DNA of 64,000 nucleotides from Streptomyces sp. C10-9-1 (GCF_024497955.1 NZ_JANHKP010000014.1:171616-235615), one strand, 5' to 3'. Counted from the first letter of the stretch, positions 1-9,221 are shown. Translations and numbers: made by a program. Notes: generated from the sequence alone by a model not told the origin.

Positions 1-712
1 CGGCGGCGAAGGCCCACTGGGCGGAGGTGGGCCGGGTGTCGTCGAGAACCGGCAGGGTGCCGGTGTAGCCGCGGCTGAGCATCGCCAGGTGCACCCGCTC
101 GCCGCGTTCGTAGGAGCGGATGAACAGCGCCCCGGCCGAGGCGGCCAGGACCTTCCAGTGGCGCACGCCCCGGGCCTCGAACCCCCGGGAGCGCCGGGCC
201 ACCGACATCCGGCGCATCTCCTCGGTGACCACGTCCGCGTAGCGGATCATGAACGAGGCGATCTGGACGAGCAGCGAGGGCAGCCGCAGCCGCTGGAGGC
301 CGAGCAGCACCGCGCGCAGTTCGGTGGTGGAGGCCAGCAGCACGGACGCGGCGACGCCGAGCGTGCCCTTGGCCAGGATGTTCCAGGCGCCCCACAGCCC
401 GGGGACGCTCAGCGCGACGCCCAGCACCTCGGTGCGCTCGCCGGGCACCACGAAGGGCATCAGCAGGGCGAAGGCGACGAACGGCACCTCGACCAGGAGC
501 CGTTTGAGCAGGAAGGCGGCCGGGATCCGGGCGACGGCCGCCACGGCGGCGAGCAGGGCCGCGTAGGCGCCGAAGGCCCAGACCGCCTCCCGGGGCGTGG
601 AGACCACGACGAGGACGAAGCCGAGCGCGGCGACCAGCTTGCAGTGCGCGGGCAGGGCGTGGACGGGCGAGTCACCCGCCCGGTAGAGCCGGTGGGAGTG
701 GCCGGCCCCCAT
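1..712 (-). CDS. ECF transporter T component CbiQ/NikQ (3' end cut by window)
   Basis: Transmembrane coupling (T) subunit of an energy-coupling-factor transporter for cobalt or nickel. It links the substrate-binding CbiM/NikM subunit to the ATPase. The translation starts MGAGHSHRLYRAGDSPVHAL, continues with several hydrophobic helices, and carries the T-component coupling motif RSYERGERVHLAMLSRGY near its C-terminal part. The stop codon and the ATPase gene expected after it lie beyond position 1. The ATG at 712 lies one base after the stop of the upstream cbiM-like gene, so the two are an operon and probably translationally coupled. Nickel is favoured over cobalt as substrate because of the Nur-like box upstream of the first gene. 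The family call is firm and the metal is inferred. Confidence 0.88.
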   Translation of the reverse strand, partial: MGAGHSHRLYRAGDSPVHALPAHCKLVAALGFVLVVVSTPREAVWAFGAYAALLAAVAAVARIPAAFLLKRLLVEVPFVAFALLMPFVVPGERTEVLGVALSVPGLWGAWNILAKGTLGVAASVLLASTTELRAVLLGLQRLRLPSLLVQIASFMIRYADVVTEEMRRMSVARRSRGFEARGVRHWKVLAASAGALFIRSYERGERVHLAMLSRGYTGTLPVLDDTRPTSAQWAFAA

Positions 713-713
713 C

Positions 714-1787
714 TCAGGCCGCGCTCCGGGGGGCCTCGTCGCGCTCCCGCGGGGCGCTGCGGCGACGCACGGCGTAGAGGGCCCCGGTGCCGACGGCGAC
801 GGTGGCGCCGACGCCGATCACTCCGGCCAGACCTCCGGAGAGCCGGGTGTTCCCGACGCCCTCTACCCCGTAGTCGGCGAGCGGGGAGCCGGCGCTCGCG
901 TGCTCCTCGGCGGAGGCGTCGAAGCCCTTGTCGGAGGCGACGCGCTCCAGGCCGTCGGGGTCGCCGGAGGCGTAGAAGGAGAGGAACCCGGCCAGGACCA
1001 GCGAGGCGGCGAGCCCGGCGATCCACACGCCCCGGGGCGAGCGGGCGGGCGCCGGCCCGGGGGCGGGGGCGTCGACCAGTTCGCCGCCGACCCTCAGCTT
1101 CAGGGGGGCGGTCAGGCCCCGCGCGCCGAACACCAGGTCGGGGCGGACCGCGAGGACGGCGCCCACCGTGAGCGCGGTGATCGCGGCCTCGCCGATGCCG
1201 ATGAGCACATGGACGCCCACCATCGCGGTGAGCACCGAGCCGATCGGCACCTCCGTGACACCGCCGAGGGCGTAGAGGAGCGTGAAGGCGGCGGCCGAGG
1301 CCGGGACCGAGACCAGGGCGGCGACGAAGGAGGCGGCGGTGACCGTGCGGCGGCCGCGCGGCAGGACGGCGGTCAGCCCGCGGAAGACCGCCCAGGCCAC
1401 GACCACGGTGACGACGCCCATGAGCAGGATGTTGACGCCGAGGGCGCTGAGCCCTCCGTCGGCGAAGAGGATGCCCTGCATCAGCAGCACGACGGAGATG
1501 CAGAGCACCCCGGTCCAGGGCCCGACCAGGATGGCGGCGAGCGCGCCGCCGAGCAGATGGCCGCTGGTTCCCGCGGCGACCGGGAAGTTCAGCATCTGCG
1601 CGGCGAAGACGAAGGCGGCGACCAGGCCGGCGAGCGGCGCGGTGCGGTCGTCACCGCCGAGGGAGCCGGCCCTCGCGCCCCCCAGCTCCCGCCGGGCCCC
1701 GCGGAGCCCGGCGGCGACGGCGCCCGCGGCGGCGACACCGGCGGCCACGGACACGGGTGCGTCGATGAATCCGTCAGGCACGTGCAT
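714..1787 (-). CDS. ECF transporter substrate-binding subunit CbiM/NikM fused to a PDGLE (CbiN/NikN-like) domain
   Basis: Integral membrane metal-binding subunit of a nickel/cobalt ECF importer. I start it at ATG 1787, so that the protein begins MHVPDGFIDAP: family members keep Met1-His2 at the very N-terminus because these residues ligate the metal. An in-frame GTG at 1799 would add MGFS and bury that end. Residues from about 45 to 215 form the CbiM helices. The C-terminal third has a TM helix, a PDGLERVASDKGFD segment typical of PDGLE/CbiN-like domains, and a last TM helix followed by a basic tail. CbiM and CbiN functions are therefore on one polypeptide. It is the first visible gene of the operon, one base ahead of cbiQ/nikQ. 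Confidence 0.88.
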   Translation of the reverse strand: MHVPDGFIDAPVSVAAGVAAAGAVAAGLRGARRELGGARAGSLGGDDRTAPLAGLVAAFVFAAQMLNFPVAAGTSGHLLGGALAAILVGPWTGVLCISVVLLMQGILFADGGLSALGVNILLMGVVTVVVAWAVFRGLTAVLPRGRRTVTAASFVAALVSVPASAAAFTLLYALGGVTEVPIGSVLTAMVGVHVLIGIGEAAITALTVGAVLAVRPDLVFGARGLTAPLKLRVGGELVDAPAPGPAPARSPRGVWIAGLAASLVLAGFLSFYASGDPDGLERVASDKGFDASAEEHASAGSPLADYGVEGVGNTRLSGGLAGVIGVGATVAVGTGALYAVRRRSAPRERDEAPRSAA

Positions 1788-1835
1788 GGAGAACCCCACT
1801 CAGGACAGGAGAAGAACCGTCCAAGAATGGGCCCG

Positions 1836-1852
1836 CTGCAAATGACTTGCAA
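1836..1852. promoter_or_regulatory. Nur-type (nickel-responsive Fur family) operator
   Basis: The sequence is CTGCAA-ATGAC-TTGCAA, a perfect TGCAA-N5-TTGCA inverted repeat. It matches the published Streptomyces Nur box (tTGCaa-N5-ttGCAA). It lies about 50 bp upstream of the ECF transporter start, in the divergent gap with the ssg-like gene. Nickel-loaded Nur represses nickel uptake genes in Streptomyces, so this points to a nickel transporter. Binding is inferred from the motif. Confidence 0.7.
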
Positions 1853-1959
1853 GAGCGCAGCGACCACACATGCGTATACGTCCCGAGAAGCGGTCGAGCC
1901 GCTACCGCGAAATATGGGACATTAGAGGACAAAGCGGACGAGTGTGAGGAGCAAGGCCG

Positions 1960-2307
1960 ATGTCCCCCACCGTCAAGGAACACGCCCGAGGCCGCATCGT
2001 CACCGACGCTCCCCAGTACCGCCCCGTCCGGGTGTCCCTCAGCTACGACCCCGCCGAGGACCCCCAGTCCGTCAGCTTCGCCTTCCCCAGCGGGAAGGAG
2101 TGGACCTTCCCCCGCGAGGTGCTGGAGAGCGGGCTGACCACCCCGGTCCGGCGCGGTGACGTCGAGGTCTGGCCGTGCGGGCGGGTCCAGGCGGTCGTGG
2201 AGTTCCACACCGCGGACGGTGTCGCGGTCGTCCAGTTCGAGGCGAAGACGCTGCGGCGCTTCCTGCGCCACACCTACGCGCAGGCCGCCGCGGCCCCCAC
2301 CGCCTGA
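1960..2307 (+). CDS. SsgA-like sporulation/cell-division protein (SALP)
   Basis: A 115-residue protein of the SsgA-like family, which is restricted to morphologically complex actinomycetes and controls sporulation-related septation and peptidoglycan maturation. The features are those of the family: a short N-terminus, the block VSLSYDPAEDPQSVSFAFPS, then EWTFPREVLESGL, the VEVWP segment, and a C-terminal helix containing FLRHTYAQ. The ATG at 1960 follows GAGGAGCAAGG, a good ribosome-binding site. Which SALP paralogue (SsgB-G) it is cannot be told by eye. It is divergent from the metal transporter and probably transcribed alone, with a strong terminator at 2374. Confidence 0.88.
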   Translation: MSPTVKEHARGRIVTDAPQYRPVRVSLSYDPAEDPQSVSFAFPSGKEWTFPREVLESGLTTPVRRGDVEVWPCGRVQAVVEFHTADGVAVVQFEAKTLRRFLRHTYAQAAAAPTA

Positions 2308-2373
2308 GGCGCGCGGCCCCCTCGGGCCACCAAGGGACTTCGGCGGACCCACCGGGCGGCCGCCGGACGCGCG

Positions 2374-2413
2374 GAGGCCGCTGCCGCCGGGAGTTCCCGG
2401 CGGCAGCGGCCTC
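2374..2413. terminator. Bidirectional hairpin terminator
   Basis: A perfect 19-bp stem (2374-2392 pairing with 2395-2413) with a 2-nt loop lies between the converging ssg-like and MMPL genes. There is no T-tract, as is usual for Streptomyces terminators. Confidence 0.7.
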
Positions 2414-2552
2414 ACCGTGTGCGGCGGCCCCCGTCCCCACGGTGCCGCCGCTGTCCGGGGGCTCGCTCACCCGGCGCACCCGCACCGGCCCCGGCGGCCG
2501 GTGCGCTTTCCCGCACACCGGCCCGCCGGACGCCCCCGGAGCCTCTCGGGCG

Positions 2553-4784
2553 TCAGACCCGGGCCAGCTCGCGGTCCGCGTCACCCTCGCCGGAGCCGTC
2601 GGACGCGGACGCGGAGCCCCGCAGCCGGTCGCCCTCGACGTCCACGTCGGGCAGCACCCGGTCCAGCCAGCGCGGCAGCCACCAGGCCCTGGCGCCGAGC
2701 AGCGCCAGCACCGCGGGCACGATCGCCATCCGGACGACGAAGGCGTCGAAGACGACGGCGATCGCCAGGCCGAAGCCGATCATCTTGATCATCTGCTCGC
2801 TGGAGCCGATGAAGCCCGCGAAGACCGCGATCATGATGACCGCCGCCGCGGTGACCACCCGGGCGCCGTGGCGGAAGCCCGTGACGATCGCCTCGCCCGG
2901 CCGCTGCCCGTGGACGTACGCCTCCCGCATCCGGGTGACGAGGAAGACCTCGTAGTCCATGGCCAGCCCGAAGACCACACCGATCATGAAGATCGGCATC
3001 ATCGACATGATCGGGCCGGTCTGCTCCACACCGAAGAGCGAGCCGAGCCAGCCCCACTGGAAGACGGCCACGACCGCGCCGAGCGCCGCCACCACCGAGA
3101 GCAGGAAGCCGAGCGCGGCCTTGAGCGGCACCAGGATCGAGCGGAACACCACCATCAGCAGCAGGAAGGCGAGGCCCACGACCAGCCCGAGGTAGGGCAG
3201 CAGCGCGTCGTTCATCCGCTGGGAGAAGTCGATGTTCATCGCGGTCGCGCCGGTGACGTACACCTCGTCGCCGGACTGCTCGCGGATGTCGTGGACCAGG
3301 TCCTCGGTGGCCTTGGAGGAGGGGCGGTCCTCGGGGATCACCGTGATCATCGCGGCGTCGCCCGCCTTGTTCGGGGTCGGCGGCGTGACCGCCGCCGCGC
3401 CCTCGATCCCCCGGATGGTCTCGGCGGCGCTCTCGGCCGCGTCCGCGTCGCCGTCGACCACGACCACCAGCGGGCCGTTGAAGCCCGGGCCGAAGCCCTC
3501 GGAGAGCAGGTCGTACGCCTTGCGCTGGGTGGTGCTGACGGGCTGCGAGCCGTCGTCGGGCAGGCCCACCTCGAGCGAGGCCGCCGGGACGGCGACGGCG
3601 CCGAGGCCGATGACTCCGGCGAGCAGCACCACGACCGGGCGGCGGAGCACGAAGCGCGCCCAGCGGGTGCCCGCGTTGGGCTTGGCGGTCTCCCCGCCCG
3701 CGGCGGCCCCGTCCGCCGCCGCCGAGCCGCCCTCGGCGTCCTTGTCCTTCGCGGCGAGTGCCTTGCGCACCGCACGGCCCAGCACCCGGTCCCCGGCGAA
3801 GCCGAGCAGCGCGGGGATCAGCGTGAGCGCGACGAGCACCGCGATGGCCACGGTGCCGGCGGCGGCGAAGCCCATCTTGGAGAGCATCGGGATGTTGACG
3901 ACGGCGAGGCCCACCAGGGCGATGATCACGGTGAGGCCGGCGAAGACCACGGCGGACCCGGCCGTGCCGACGGCCCGTCCGGCGGCCTCCTCCGCGTCCC
4001 GGCCCTCGGCGCGCTCGACGCGGTAGCGGGAGACGATGAACAGCGCGTAGTCGATGCCGACGGCCAGGCCGATCATCATGGCCAGCGTCGAGGTGGTGGT
4101 GCCCAGGTCGAGCGTGCTGGCCAGGGCGGTGATGCCCGAGATGCCGATGCCCACGCCGATGAGCGCGGTGACCAGCGGGAGACCCGCCGCGACCAGCGAG
4201 CCGAAGGTGATGACCAGCACGATCGCCGCGATCACCACGCCGACGATCTCGCCCGCGCCGGTGTGCGGGATGGTCTGGAGCGCGTCGCCGCCGATCTCGA
4301 CGGTCATCCCGCCCTCGCGCGCGGCCTCGCCGGTCTGCTCCAGGGCGGAGCGCGTCGACTCGGTCAGCTCGAAGGGGTTCGTCTTGTAGGTGACGGAGAT
4401 GTACGCGGTGGAGCCGTCCTGCGAGACGGCCTGGGAGGCGTAGGGGTCGGAGACGGAGGCGACCTGGCCGGAGCCCGAGGTCAGGTCGGCGACCGCCTCG
4501 GTGACCTCGGCCTTGAGGTCGGGGTCGTTCACCGAGCGGCCCTCAGGGGCCTTGAAGACGACCCGTGCGGTGGCGCCGTCGGCATTGCTGCCGGGGAAGC
4601 GCTCCTCCAGCAGGTCGAAGGCGCGCTGGGCTTCCGTGCCGGGGATCGAGAAGGACGAGGAGGTGGCGGCCGGTGCGGTCGCCGCGCCGAATCCGGCGAG
4701 GGCCAGCAGGGCCACCCACAGCAGGGCGACGAGGCGGCGGCGCCGGAACGCCGACCGTCCGATCTTGTACAGGAACGAGGCCAC
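2553..4784 (-). CDS. MMPL/RND-family membrane transporter
   Basis: A 743-residue polytopic exporter of the MMPL (actinobacterial RND) family, which moves lipids, siderophores or drugs across the membrane using the proton gradient. It has two repeats, each with an N-terminal TM helix, a large extracytoplasmic domain (about residues 40-170 and 390-510) and five TM helices. The family motif GLAVGIDYALFIVSRYR is in repeat one and GLAMDYEVFLVTRMRE in repeat two. I prefer GTG 4784 (MASFLYKIGRSAF...), which has GGGAG eight bases upstream. An ATG at 4799 has no ribosome-binding site. The gene lies downstream of, and on the same strand as, a TetR regulator, which probably controls it. Confidence 0.92.
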   Translation of the reverse strand: MASFLYKIGRSAFRRRRLVALLWVALLALAGFGAATAPAATSSSFSIPGTEAQRAFDLLEERFPGSNADGATARVVFKAPEGRSVNDPDLKAEVTEAVADLTSGSGQVASVSDPYASQAVSQDGSTAYISVTYKTNPFELTESTRSALEQTGEAAREGGMTVEIGGDALQTIPHTGAGEIVGVVIAAIVLVITFGSLVAAGLPLVTALIGVGIGISGITALASTLDLGTTTSTLAMMIGLAVGIDYALFIVSRYRVERAEGRDAEEAAGRAVGTAGSAVVFAGLTVIIALVGLAVVNIPMLSKMGFAAAGTVAIAVLVALTLIPALLGFAGDRVLGRAVRKALAAKDKDAEGGSAAADGAAAGGETAKPNAGTRWARFVLRRPVVVLLAGVIGLGAVAVPAASLEVGLPDDGSQPVSTTQRKAYDLLSEGFGPGFNGPLVVVVDGDADAAESAAETIRGIEGAAAVTPPTPNKAGDAAMITVIPEDRPSSKATEDLVHDIREQSGDEVYVTGATAMNIDFSQRMNDALLPYLGLVVGLAFLLLMVVFRSILVPLKAALGFLLSVVAALGAVVAVFQWGWLGSLFGVEQTGPIMSMMPIFMIGVVFGLAMDYEVFLVTRMREAYVHGQRPGEAIVTGFRHGARVVTAAAVIMIAVFAGFIGSSEQMIKMIGFGLAIAVVFDAFVVRMAIVPAVLALLGARAWWLPRWLDRVLPDVDVEGDRLRGSASASDGSGEGDADRELARV

Positions 4785-5020
4785 GAGGGCTACTCCCATG
4801 TGTGAGGCGAACAGGACAGGGGGAGTCGGCCCGACGACGAGAGCGGCGCGTCAGGAGCTGCGGGTGAGCGGATCGTGCGGGACCCGGGGAGGGGCACGCG
4901 CGGGCGGGGGACCTGCGCGTTCCGGAGCGGGGACTCCGTGCACCGGAGCGGCGCTCCGGCGGGGGCGCTCCGGCGGACGCCGGAGCGGGGGACGGGGTGG
5001 CCCGGGAAGCAGGCCCCGGG

Positions 5021-5593
5021 TCAGGCTGAGAGGGCGGGCAGGACCACGGCGTCGAGGTAGTCGGTCAGGAAGGCCCGGTCGGGGACCCGGTCCTCGATCA
5101 GCTCCCTGGCGACGAAGGCGCCGATCATCATGTGCATCACATAGCCCAGGGCGGGGTTGTCCGGGCGGATCTCCCCCCGGTCCACCGCCCGGCGGAGCAC
5201 CACGTCCAGCCCGGTGATCTCCGGGGCGACGAGGTGCTCGCGCAGCGCCTGGTGGAGGTCGGGGTTGGTGTGGATCGCCTGGGCGAGCCCACGCATCAGG
5301 GCGCAGTCCTTCTCCATCCGGCAGTCGTCCGAGCGGTCGAGCATCGCGTGGAAGTCGCCGTGCAGCGTGCCGGTGTCGATCTCGGCGGCCTGGACCGGCT
5401 TGTCGTGCCGCACCGCCTTCACCACGAGTTCGGCCTTGCTCCCCCACTGGCGGTAGAGGGTGGCCTTGCTGGAGCGCGTGCGGGTGGCCACGGCGTCCAT
5501 GGTGAGGGCGTCGTAGCCGACCTCGCGGAGCAGGTCGAGCACGGCCTCGTAGATCTCCGCCTCGCGCTCGGGGGTGAGCCGGCTGCGCGTCAT
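5021..5593 (-). CDS. TetR family transcriptional regulator
   Basis: A 190-residue one-component repressor. The N-terminal helix-turn-helix (about residues 10-55) reads LTPEREAEIYEAVLDLLREV, then DALTMDAVATRTRSSKATLY and RQWGSKAELV, a textbook TetR DNA-binding domain. The C-terminal ligand domain resembles the TetR_C 'TetR/AcrR' type common next to MMPL pumps. Two palindromes upstream of its start are the likely operators, implying autoregulation. The 236-bp gap to the MMPL gene contains repeated GCTCCGG inverted motifs (about 4935-4995) that could fold as an attenuator, so the pump may be co-transcribed or have its own promoter. Confidence 0.92.
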   Translation of the reverse strand: MTRSRLTPEREAEIYEAVLDLLREVGYDALTMDAVATRTRSSKATLYRQWGSKAELVVKAVRHDKPVQAAEIDTGTLHGDFHAMLDRSDDCRMEKDCALMRGLAQAIHTNPDLHQALREHLVAPEITGLDVVLRRAVDRGEIRPDNPALGYVMHMMIGAFVARELIEDRVPDRAFLTDYLDAVVLPALSA

Positions 5594-5620
5594 GACCCGC
5601 CTCCTCGGCGATCGAAGGGA

Positions 5621-5635
5621 ACGAAACCGTTTCGT
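5621..5635. promoter_or_regulatory. Candidate TetR operator 1
   Basis: The palindrome ACGAAAC-C-GTTTCGT begins 28 bp upstream of the tetR start codon. It shares the ACGAAAC/GTTTCGT half-site with the larger palindrome at 5662-5683, as expected for a dimeric repressor with two operators. Confidence 0.6.
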
Positions 5636-5661
5636 ACATGACGACCGTACCCCAGGGGCGG

Positions 5662-5683
5662 AGCGAAACGAAGTCGTTTCGCT
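5662..5683. promoter_or_regulatory. Candidate TetR operator 2
   Basis: The inverted repeat AGCGAAACGA-AG-TCGTTTCGCT has ten-base perfect arms and a 2-bp spacer. Its centre is about 45 bp from the first palindrome. It lies between tetR and the tricorn gene, so it could affect both divergent promoters. Confidence 0.6.
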
Positions 5684-5770
5684 TGTGGGCTGGGTCACGC
5701 GGCGGCCCGCCGCCGGGGGCCCGCCGGCCGGCGCCGGCACGAGTTGCCGCACCCCCGCGCCGCGGAAACC

Positions 5771-8700
5771 ATGGGTGGGGTGAGTGAGCACGCCGCGTAC
5801 CTGCGCTTCCCGCATCTGCACGACGACGTGGTCTGCTTCGCCACCGAGGACGACCTGTGGGTCGCCCCGCTGGCGGAGGAGGGGCGGCGGCCCGGCCGGG
5901 CCTGGCGGCTCACGGTGGACCGCACCCGGGTGGGCCACCCCCGCTTCTCCCCCGACGGGACCCGGATCGCGTTCACCAGCTGGCGCAGCCTGGACCCGGA
6001 GGTCCACCTGGTGCCCGTCGACGGCGGTCCGGCCCGGCGGCTCAGCTACTGGGGCTCGACCGACACCCGCGTCTGCGGCTGGACCCCCGACGGGCAGATC
6101 CTCGCCGTCTCCTCCCACAACCAGCCCTTCTCGTACTTCTCCTGGGCCTACAGCCTCCCGGTGGACGGCTCCCCGGGCAGACGCCTGCCCTGGGGGCCGG
6201 TCTCCGACATCGCCATGGCCGACGCGGTCCGGGCCCCGGCGCCGGAGGGCGAGGGCGTCGACCGCCGCACGCTGCTGCTGACCGGCAAACCGCCCCACGA
6301 GCCCGCCGCCTGGAAGCGCTACCGCGGCGGGGCCACCGGACGGCTGTGGCTGCACGGCGGACGCCTGCTGCCCGACCTGGAGGGACACCTCGACTGCCCG
6401 ATGTTCGTCCGGGGTCCCGGCGCCGCCACCTGGGCGCCGGAGAGCGGCGGCCGGATCGCCTTCCTCTCCGACCACGAGGGCGTCGGCAACCTCTACTCGT
6501 GCCGTCCCGACGGCACGGACCTGCGCCGCCACACCGACCACGACGCCTTCTACGCCCGGCACGCCTCCAGCGACGGCCGCCGGATCGTCTACCAGTGCGC
6601 GGGCGACCTGTGGGCGGTCGACGCCCTCACCCCGGACTCGGTGCCGCGCCGGCTGGAGATCCGCCTCGGCGGGCCGCGCACGGGCCGCCGCACGTACCAG
6701 GTGCCGGCCGCCGGGCACCTGGACGCGCTCTCCGTGGACGAGACCGGCCGGGCCAGCGCCGTCGGCGTACGCGGCAGCCTCTACTGGCTCACCCACCGCG
6801 ACGGCCCCGCCCGCACCATCGCCGACACCCCCGGGGTGCGGGTGCGCCACCCGCAGATGCTCGGCAGCGGCGGCCAGGTCGCCTACATCACCGACGCCGA
6901 GGGCGAGGACGCCGTCGAGATCGCCTACCTCCCCCGGGCCAGCGGGGACCGCCCGCCGCGCCGACTGGCCCACGGGGCGCTCGGCCGCGTCCTGGAGGCC
7001 GTCCCCGACCCCGAGGGCGAGCGGATCGCCGTCGCCTCGCACGACGGGCGGCTGCTGCTGGTCGACACGGCCGAGGACGGCGAGGGCGAGGTCACCGAGC
7101 TCACCCGCTCCCTCAACGGCCCCGTCCGCGACCTGGCCTTCTCCCCCGACGGCAGCTGGCTCACCTGGTCCCACCCGGGCATCGGCCGCTCACTGCGCCA
7201 GATCAGGATGGCCCGCATCGCCGACCGGGCGGTCGTGGACGTCACCAACGGCCGCTTCGAGGACGAGAACCCGGTCTTCACCAGCGACGGCCGCTTCCTC
7301 GCCTTCCTGTCCTGGCGCGGCTTCGACCCCGTCTACGACGTGCACACCGGCGACCTGTCCTTCCCGCTGGGCTGCCGGCCCTACCTGGTGCCGCTCTCCT
7401 CCGCCACCCCCTCCCCCTTCGCCCTCACCCCCGAGGGGCGTCCGGCCGCGGGCGGGCTCGACCCGCTCCAGGGCACCGGCGACGGCACAGTGATGGTGGA
7501 GACGGAGGGCCTGGAGAGCCGCGTCGTCCCCTTCCCCGTGGCCGCCTCCAAGTACTCGGCCCTCCACCCGGTGAGCGGCGGCGGCCTGGTCTGGCTGCGC
7601 TGGCCCATCTCCGGCGCACTGGGCGAGACCTTCGCGAACCCGGCCGACACCTCGGGCCGCCCGACCCTGGAGCACTTCGACCTGTCCAAGGCGCGCCGGA
7701 GCGAACTCGTCGACCATCTCGACTGGTTCGCGGTCAGCGGCGACGGCACCCGGCTCGTCGTCGTCGACGAGGGCGAGCTGCGCGCGGTGCCCGCCACGGA
7801 GGCCGGCGACGGGGACTCCACGGTCTACCTGGACATGCGCCGCATCCTGCACGAGGTCGAGCCGGCGGCGGAGTGGCGCCAGGCGTACCGGGAGGCGGGG
7901 CGGCTCATCCGCGCGCTGTTCTGGGAGCCCGGCATGTGCGGGATCGACTGGGACGGCGTGCTGGAGCAGTACCGGCCGCTGGTGGAGCGGGTCGCCTCGC
8001 CGGACGAGTTCGCCGACCTGCTCCGCGAGGTGCTGGGCGAGCTGGGCACCTCCCACGCCTACGTGACCCCCGCGCGGCGCAACGAGGGGCCGCCCCACTA
8101 CCAGCGCGCCATGGGCCTGCTGGGCGCCAACCTCGTCTGCCGGGAGGGGCGGTGGGTGGTCAGGCGGATCCTGCCGGGCGACTCCTCCGACTCCAAGGCG
8201 CGCTCCCCGCTGGCGGGTACCGGCATCCGGGAGGGCGCGGTCCTCACCCATGTGGACGGCCGGCCGGTCGACCCGGTGGCCGGGCCGTACCCGATGCTCT
8301 CGGCGGCCGGGGGCACCACGGTCGAGCTGGCCTTCCTGCCCGCCGAGGAGGACGAGGAGATCCCGGTGGAGACCGCGGCGGAGGCCCTCGCGGCGGCCTC
8401 GGCGCCCGCCGAGCGGCGCGCCGGGGGGCGCACCCGGCGGGTGGCGGTGGTGCCGCTGGTGGACGAGCGCCCGCTGCGCTACCAGGACTGGGTGGCCAAA
8501 CGGCGCGAGGTGGTGCGGCAGTTGAGCGGGGGCGCCTGCGGCTATCTGCACATCCCGGACATGGGCGGCTCGGGCTGGGCCCAGTTCAACCGCGACCTGC
8601 GCCTGGAGATGTCCCGCCCGGCCCTCATCGTGGACGTGCGCGGCAACGCGGGCGGCCACATCAGCGAGCTGGTGGTCGAGAAGCTCACCCGCAGGATCCT

Positions 8701-9160
8701 CGGCTGGGACCTCACGCGCGACGCGCAGCCCGTCAGCTACGCCTCCAACGCCCCGCGCGGACCCGTGGTGGCCATCGCGGACGAGGCCACGTCCTCCGAC
8801 GGCGACATGATCACCGCGGCGTTCCGGCTGCTGGGACTCGGCCCCGTGGTGGGCACCCGGACCTGGGGCGGGGTCGTGGGGATGACGGGCCGCCACCGGC
8901 TGATCGACGGCACGGTCATCACCGTGCCGATGAACGCCGCCTGGTTCGACGCCTACGGGTGGTCGGTCGAGAACCACGGAGTGGAGCCCGACGTGCACGC
9001 CCTGCGCACCCCGCTGGACTGGGCGGAGGGCCGGCACACGGACATGGACGACGCCATCCGCCTGGCCCTCGACCTGCTGGAGTCCTCACCGGCGGCGGAG
9101 CCCCCGGACTACTCCTCCGTACCGGACCTGCGCAGGCCACCGCTGCCGCCCAGGGGGTGA
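5771..9160 (+). CDS. Tricorn protease homologue (S41 family)
   Basis: A cytoplasmic 1129-residue peptidase predicted to trim oligopeptides released by the proteasome. The order is N-terminal six-bladed beta-propeller (about 1-300), second propeller (about 320-670, with repeated SPDG blades), helical C1 domain, PDZ (about 770-860) and C2 catalytic domain. Tricorn catalytic positions are visible: S761-H762 in GTSHAYV, the nucleophile S1009 in ATSSDGDMI, and E1067 in GWSVENHGVEPD. ATG 5771 (after GGAA) and GTG 5780 are both possible starts. The true protein probably begins near SEHAAYLRFPHLHDD. It is divergent from tetR and apparently monocistronic. Confidence 0.92.
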   Translation: MGGVSEHAAYLRFPHLHDDVVCFATEDDLWVAPLAEEGRRPGRAWRLTVDRTRVGHPRFSPDGTRIAFTSWRSLDPEVHLVPVDGGPARRLSYWGSTDTRVCGWTPDGQILAVSSHNQPFSYFSWAYSLPVDGSPGRRLPWGPVSDIAMADAVRAPAPEGEGVDRRTLLLTGKPPHEPAAWKRYRGGATGRLWLHGGRLLPDLEGHLDCPMFVRGPGAATWAPESGGRIAFLSDHEGVGNLYSCRPDGTDLRRHTDHDAFYARHASSDGRRIVYQCAGDLWAVDALTPDSVPRRLEIRLGGPRTGRRTYQVPAAGHLDALSVDETGRASAVGVRGSLYWLTHRDGPARTIADTPGVRVRHPQMLGSGGQVAYITDAEGEDAVEIAYLPRASGDRPPRRLAHGALGRVLEAVPDPEGERIAVASHDGRLLLVDTAEDGEGEVTELTRSLNGPVRDLAFSPDGSWLTWSHPGIGRSLRQIRMARIADRAVVDVTNGRFEDENPVFTSDGRFLAFLSWRGFDPVYDVHTGDLSFPLGCRPYLVPLSSATPSPFALTPEGRPAAGGLDPLQGTGDGTVMVETEGLESRVVPFPVAASKYSALHPVSGGGLVWLRWPISGALGETFANPADTSGRPTLEHFDLSKARRSELVDHLDWFAVSGDGTRLVVVDEGELRAVPATEAGDGDSTVYLDMRRILHEVEPAAEWRQAYREAGRLIRALFWEPGMCGIDWDGVLEQYRPLVERVASPDEFADLLREVLGELGTSHAYVTPARRNEGPPHYQRAMGLLGANLVCREGRWVVRRILPGDSSDSKARSPLAGTGIREGAVLTHVDGRPVDPVAGPYPMLSAAGGTTVELAFLPAEEDEEIPVETAAEALAAASAPAERRAGGRTRRVAVVPLVDERPLRYQDWVAKRREVVRQLSGGACGYLHIPDMGGSGWAQFNRDLRLEMSRPALIVDVRGNAGGHISELVVEKLTRRILGWDLTRDAQPVSYASNAPRGPVVAIADEATSSDGDMITAAFRLLGLGPVVGTRTWGGVVGMTGRHRLIDGTVITVPMNAAWFDAYGWSVENHGVEPDVHALRTPLDWAEGRHTDMDDAIRLALDLLESSPAAEPPDYSSVPDLRRPPLPPRG

Positions 9161-9221
9161 GGCGCCCGGCCGGCGGGGCCGGGCACCCGGCGCGCCGCCG
9201 GGCACGCCGGGCCCGCCGCCC

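Noticed and set aside
1800..1959. Cobalamin riboswitch ahead of the CbiM-like gene
   Set aside because: The gap is too short and lacks the B12 box. The Nur-like repeat explains regulation better.
2175..4805. Very long open frame opposite the MMPL gene
   Set aside because: It is the GC-skewed antisense shadow of the MMPL transporter, rich in His, Asp, Arg and Gly with no domain. The same applies to the other long antisense frames.
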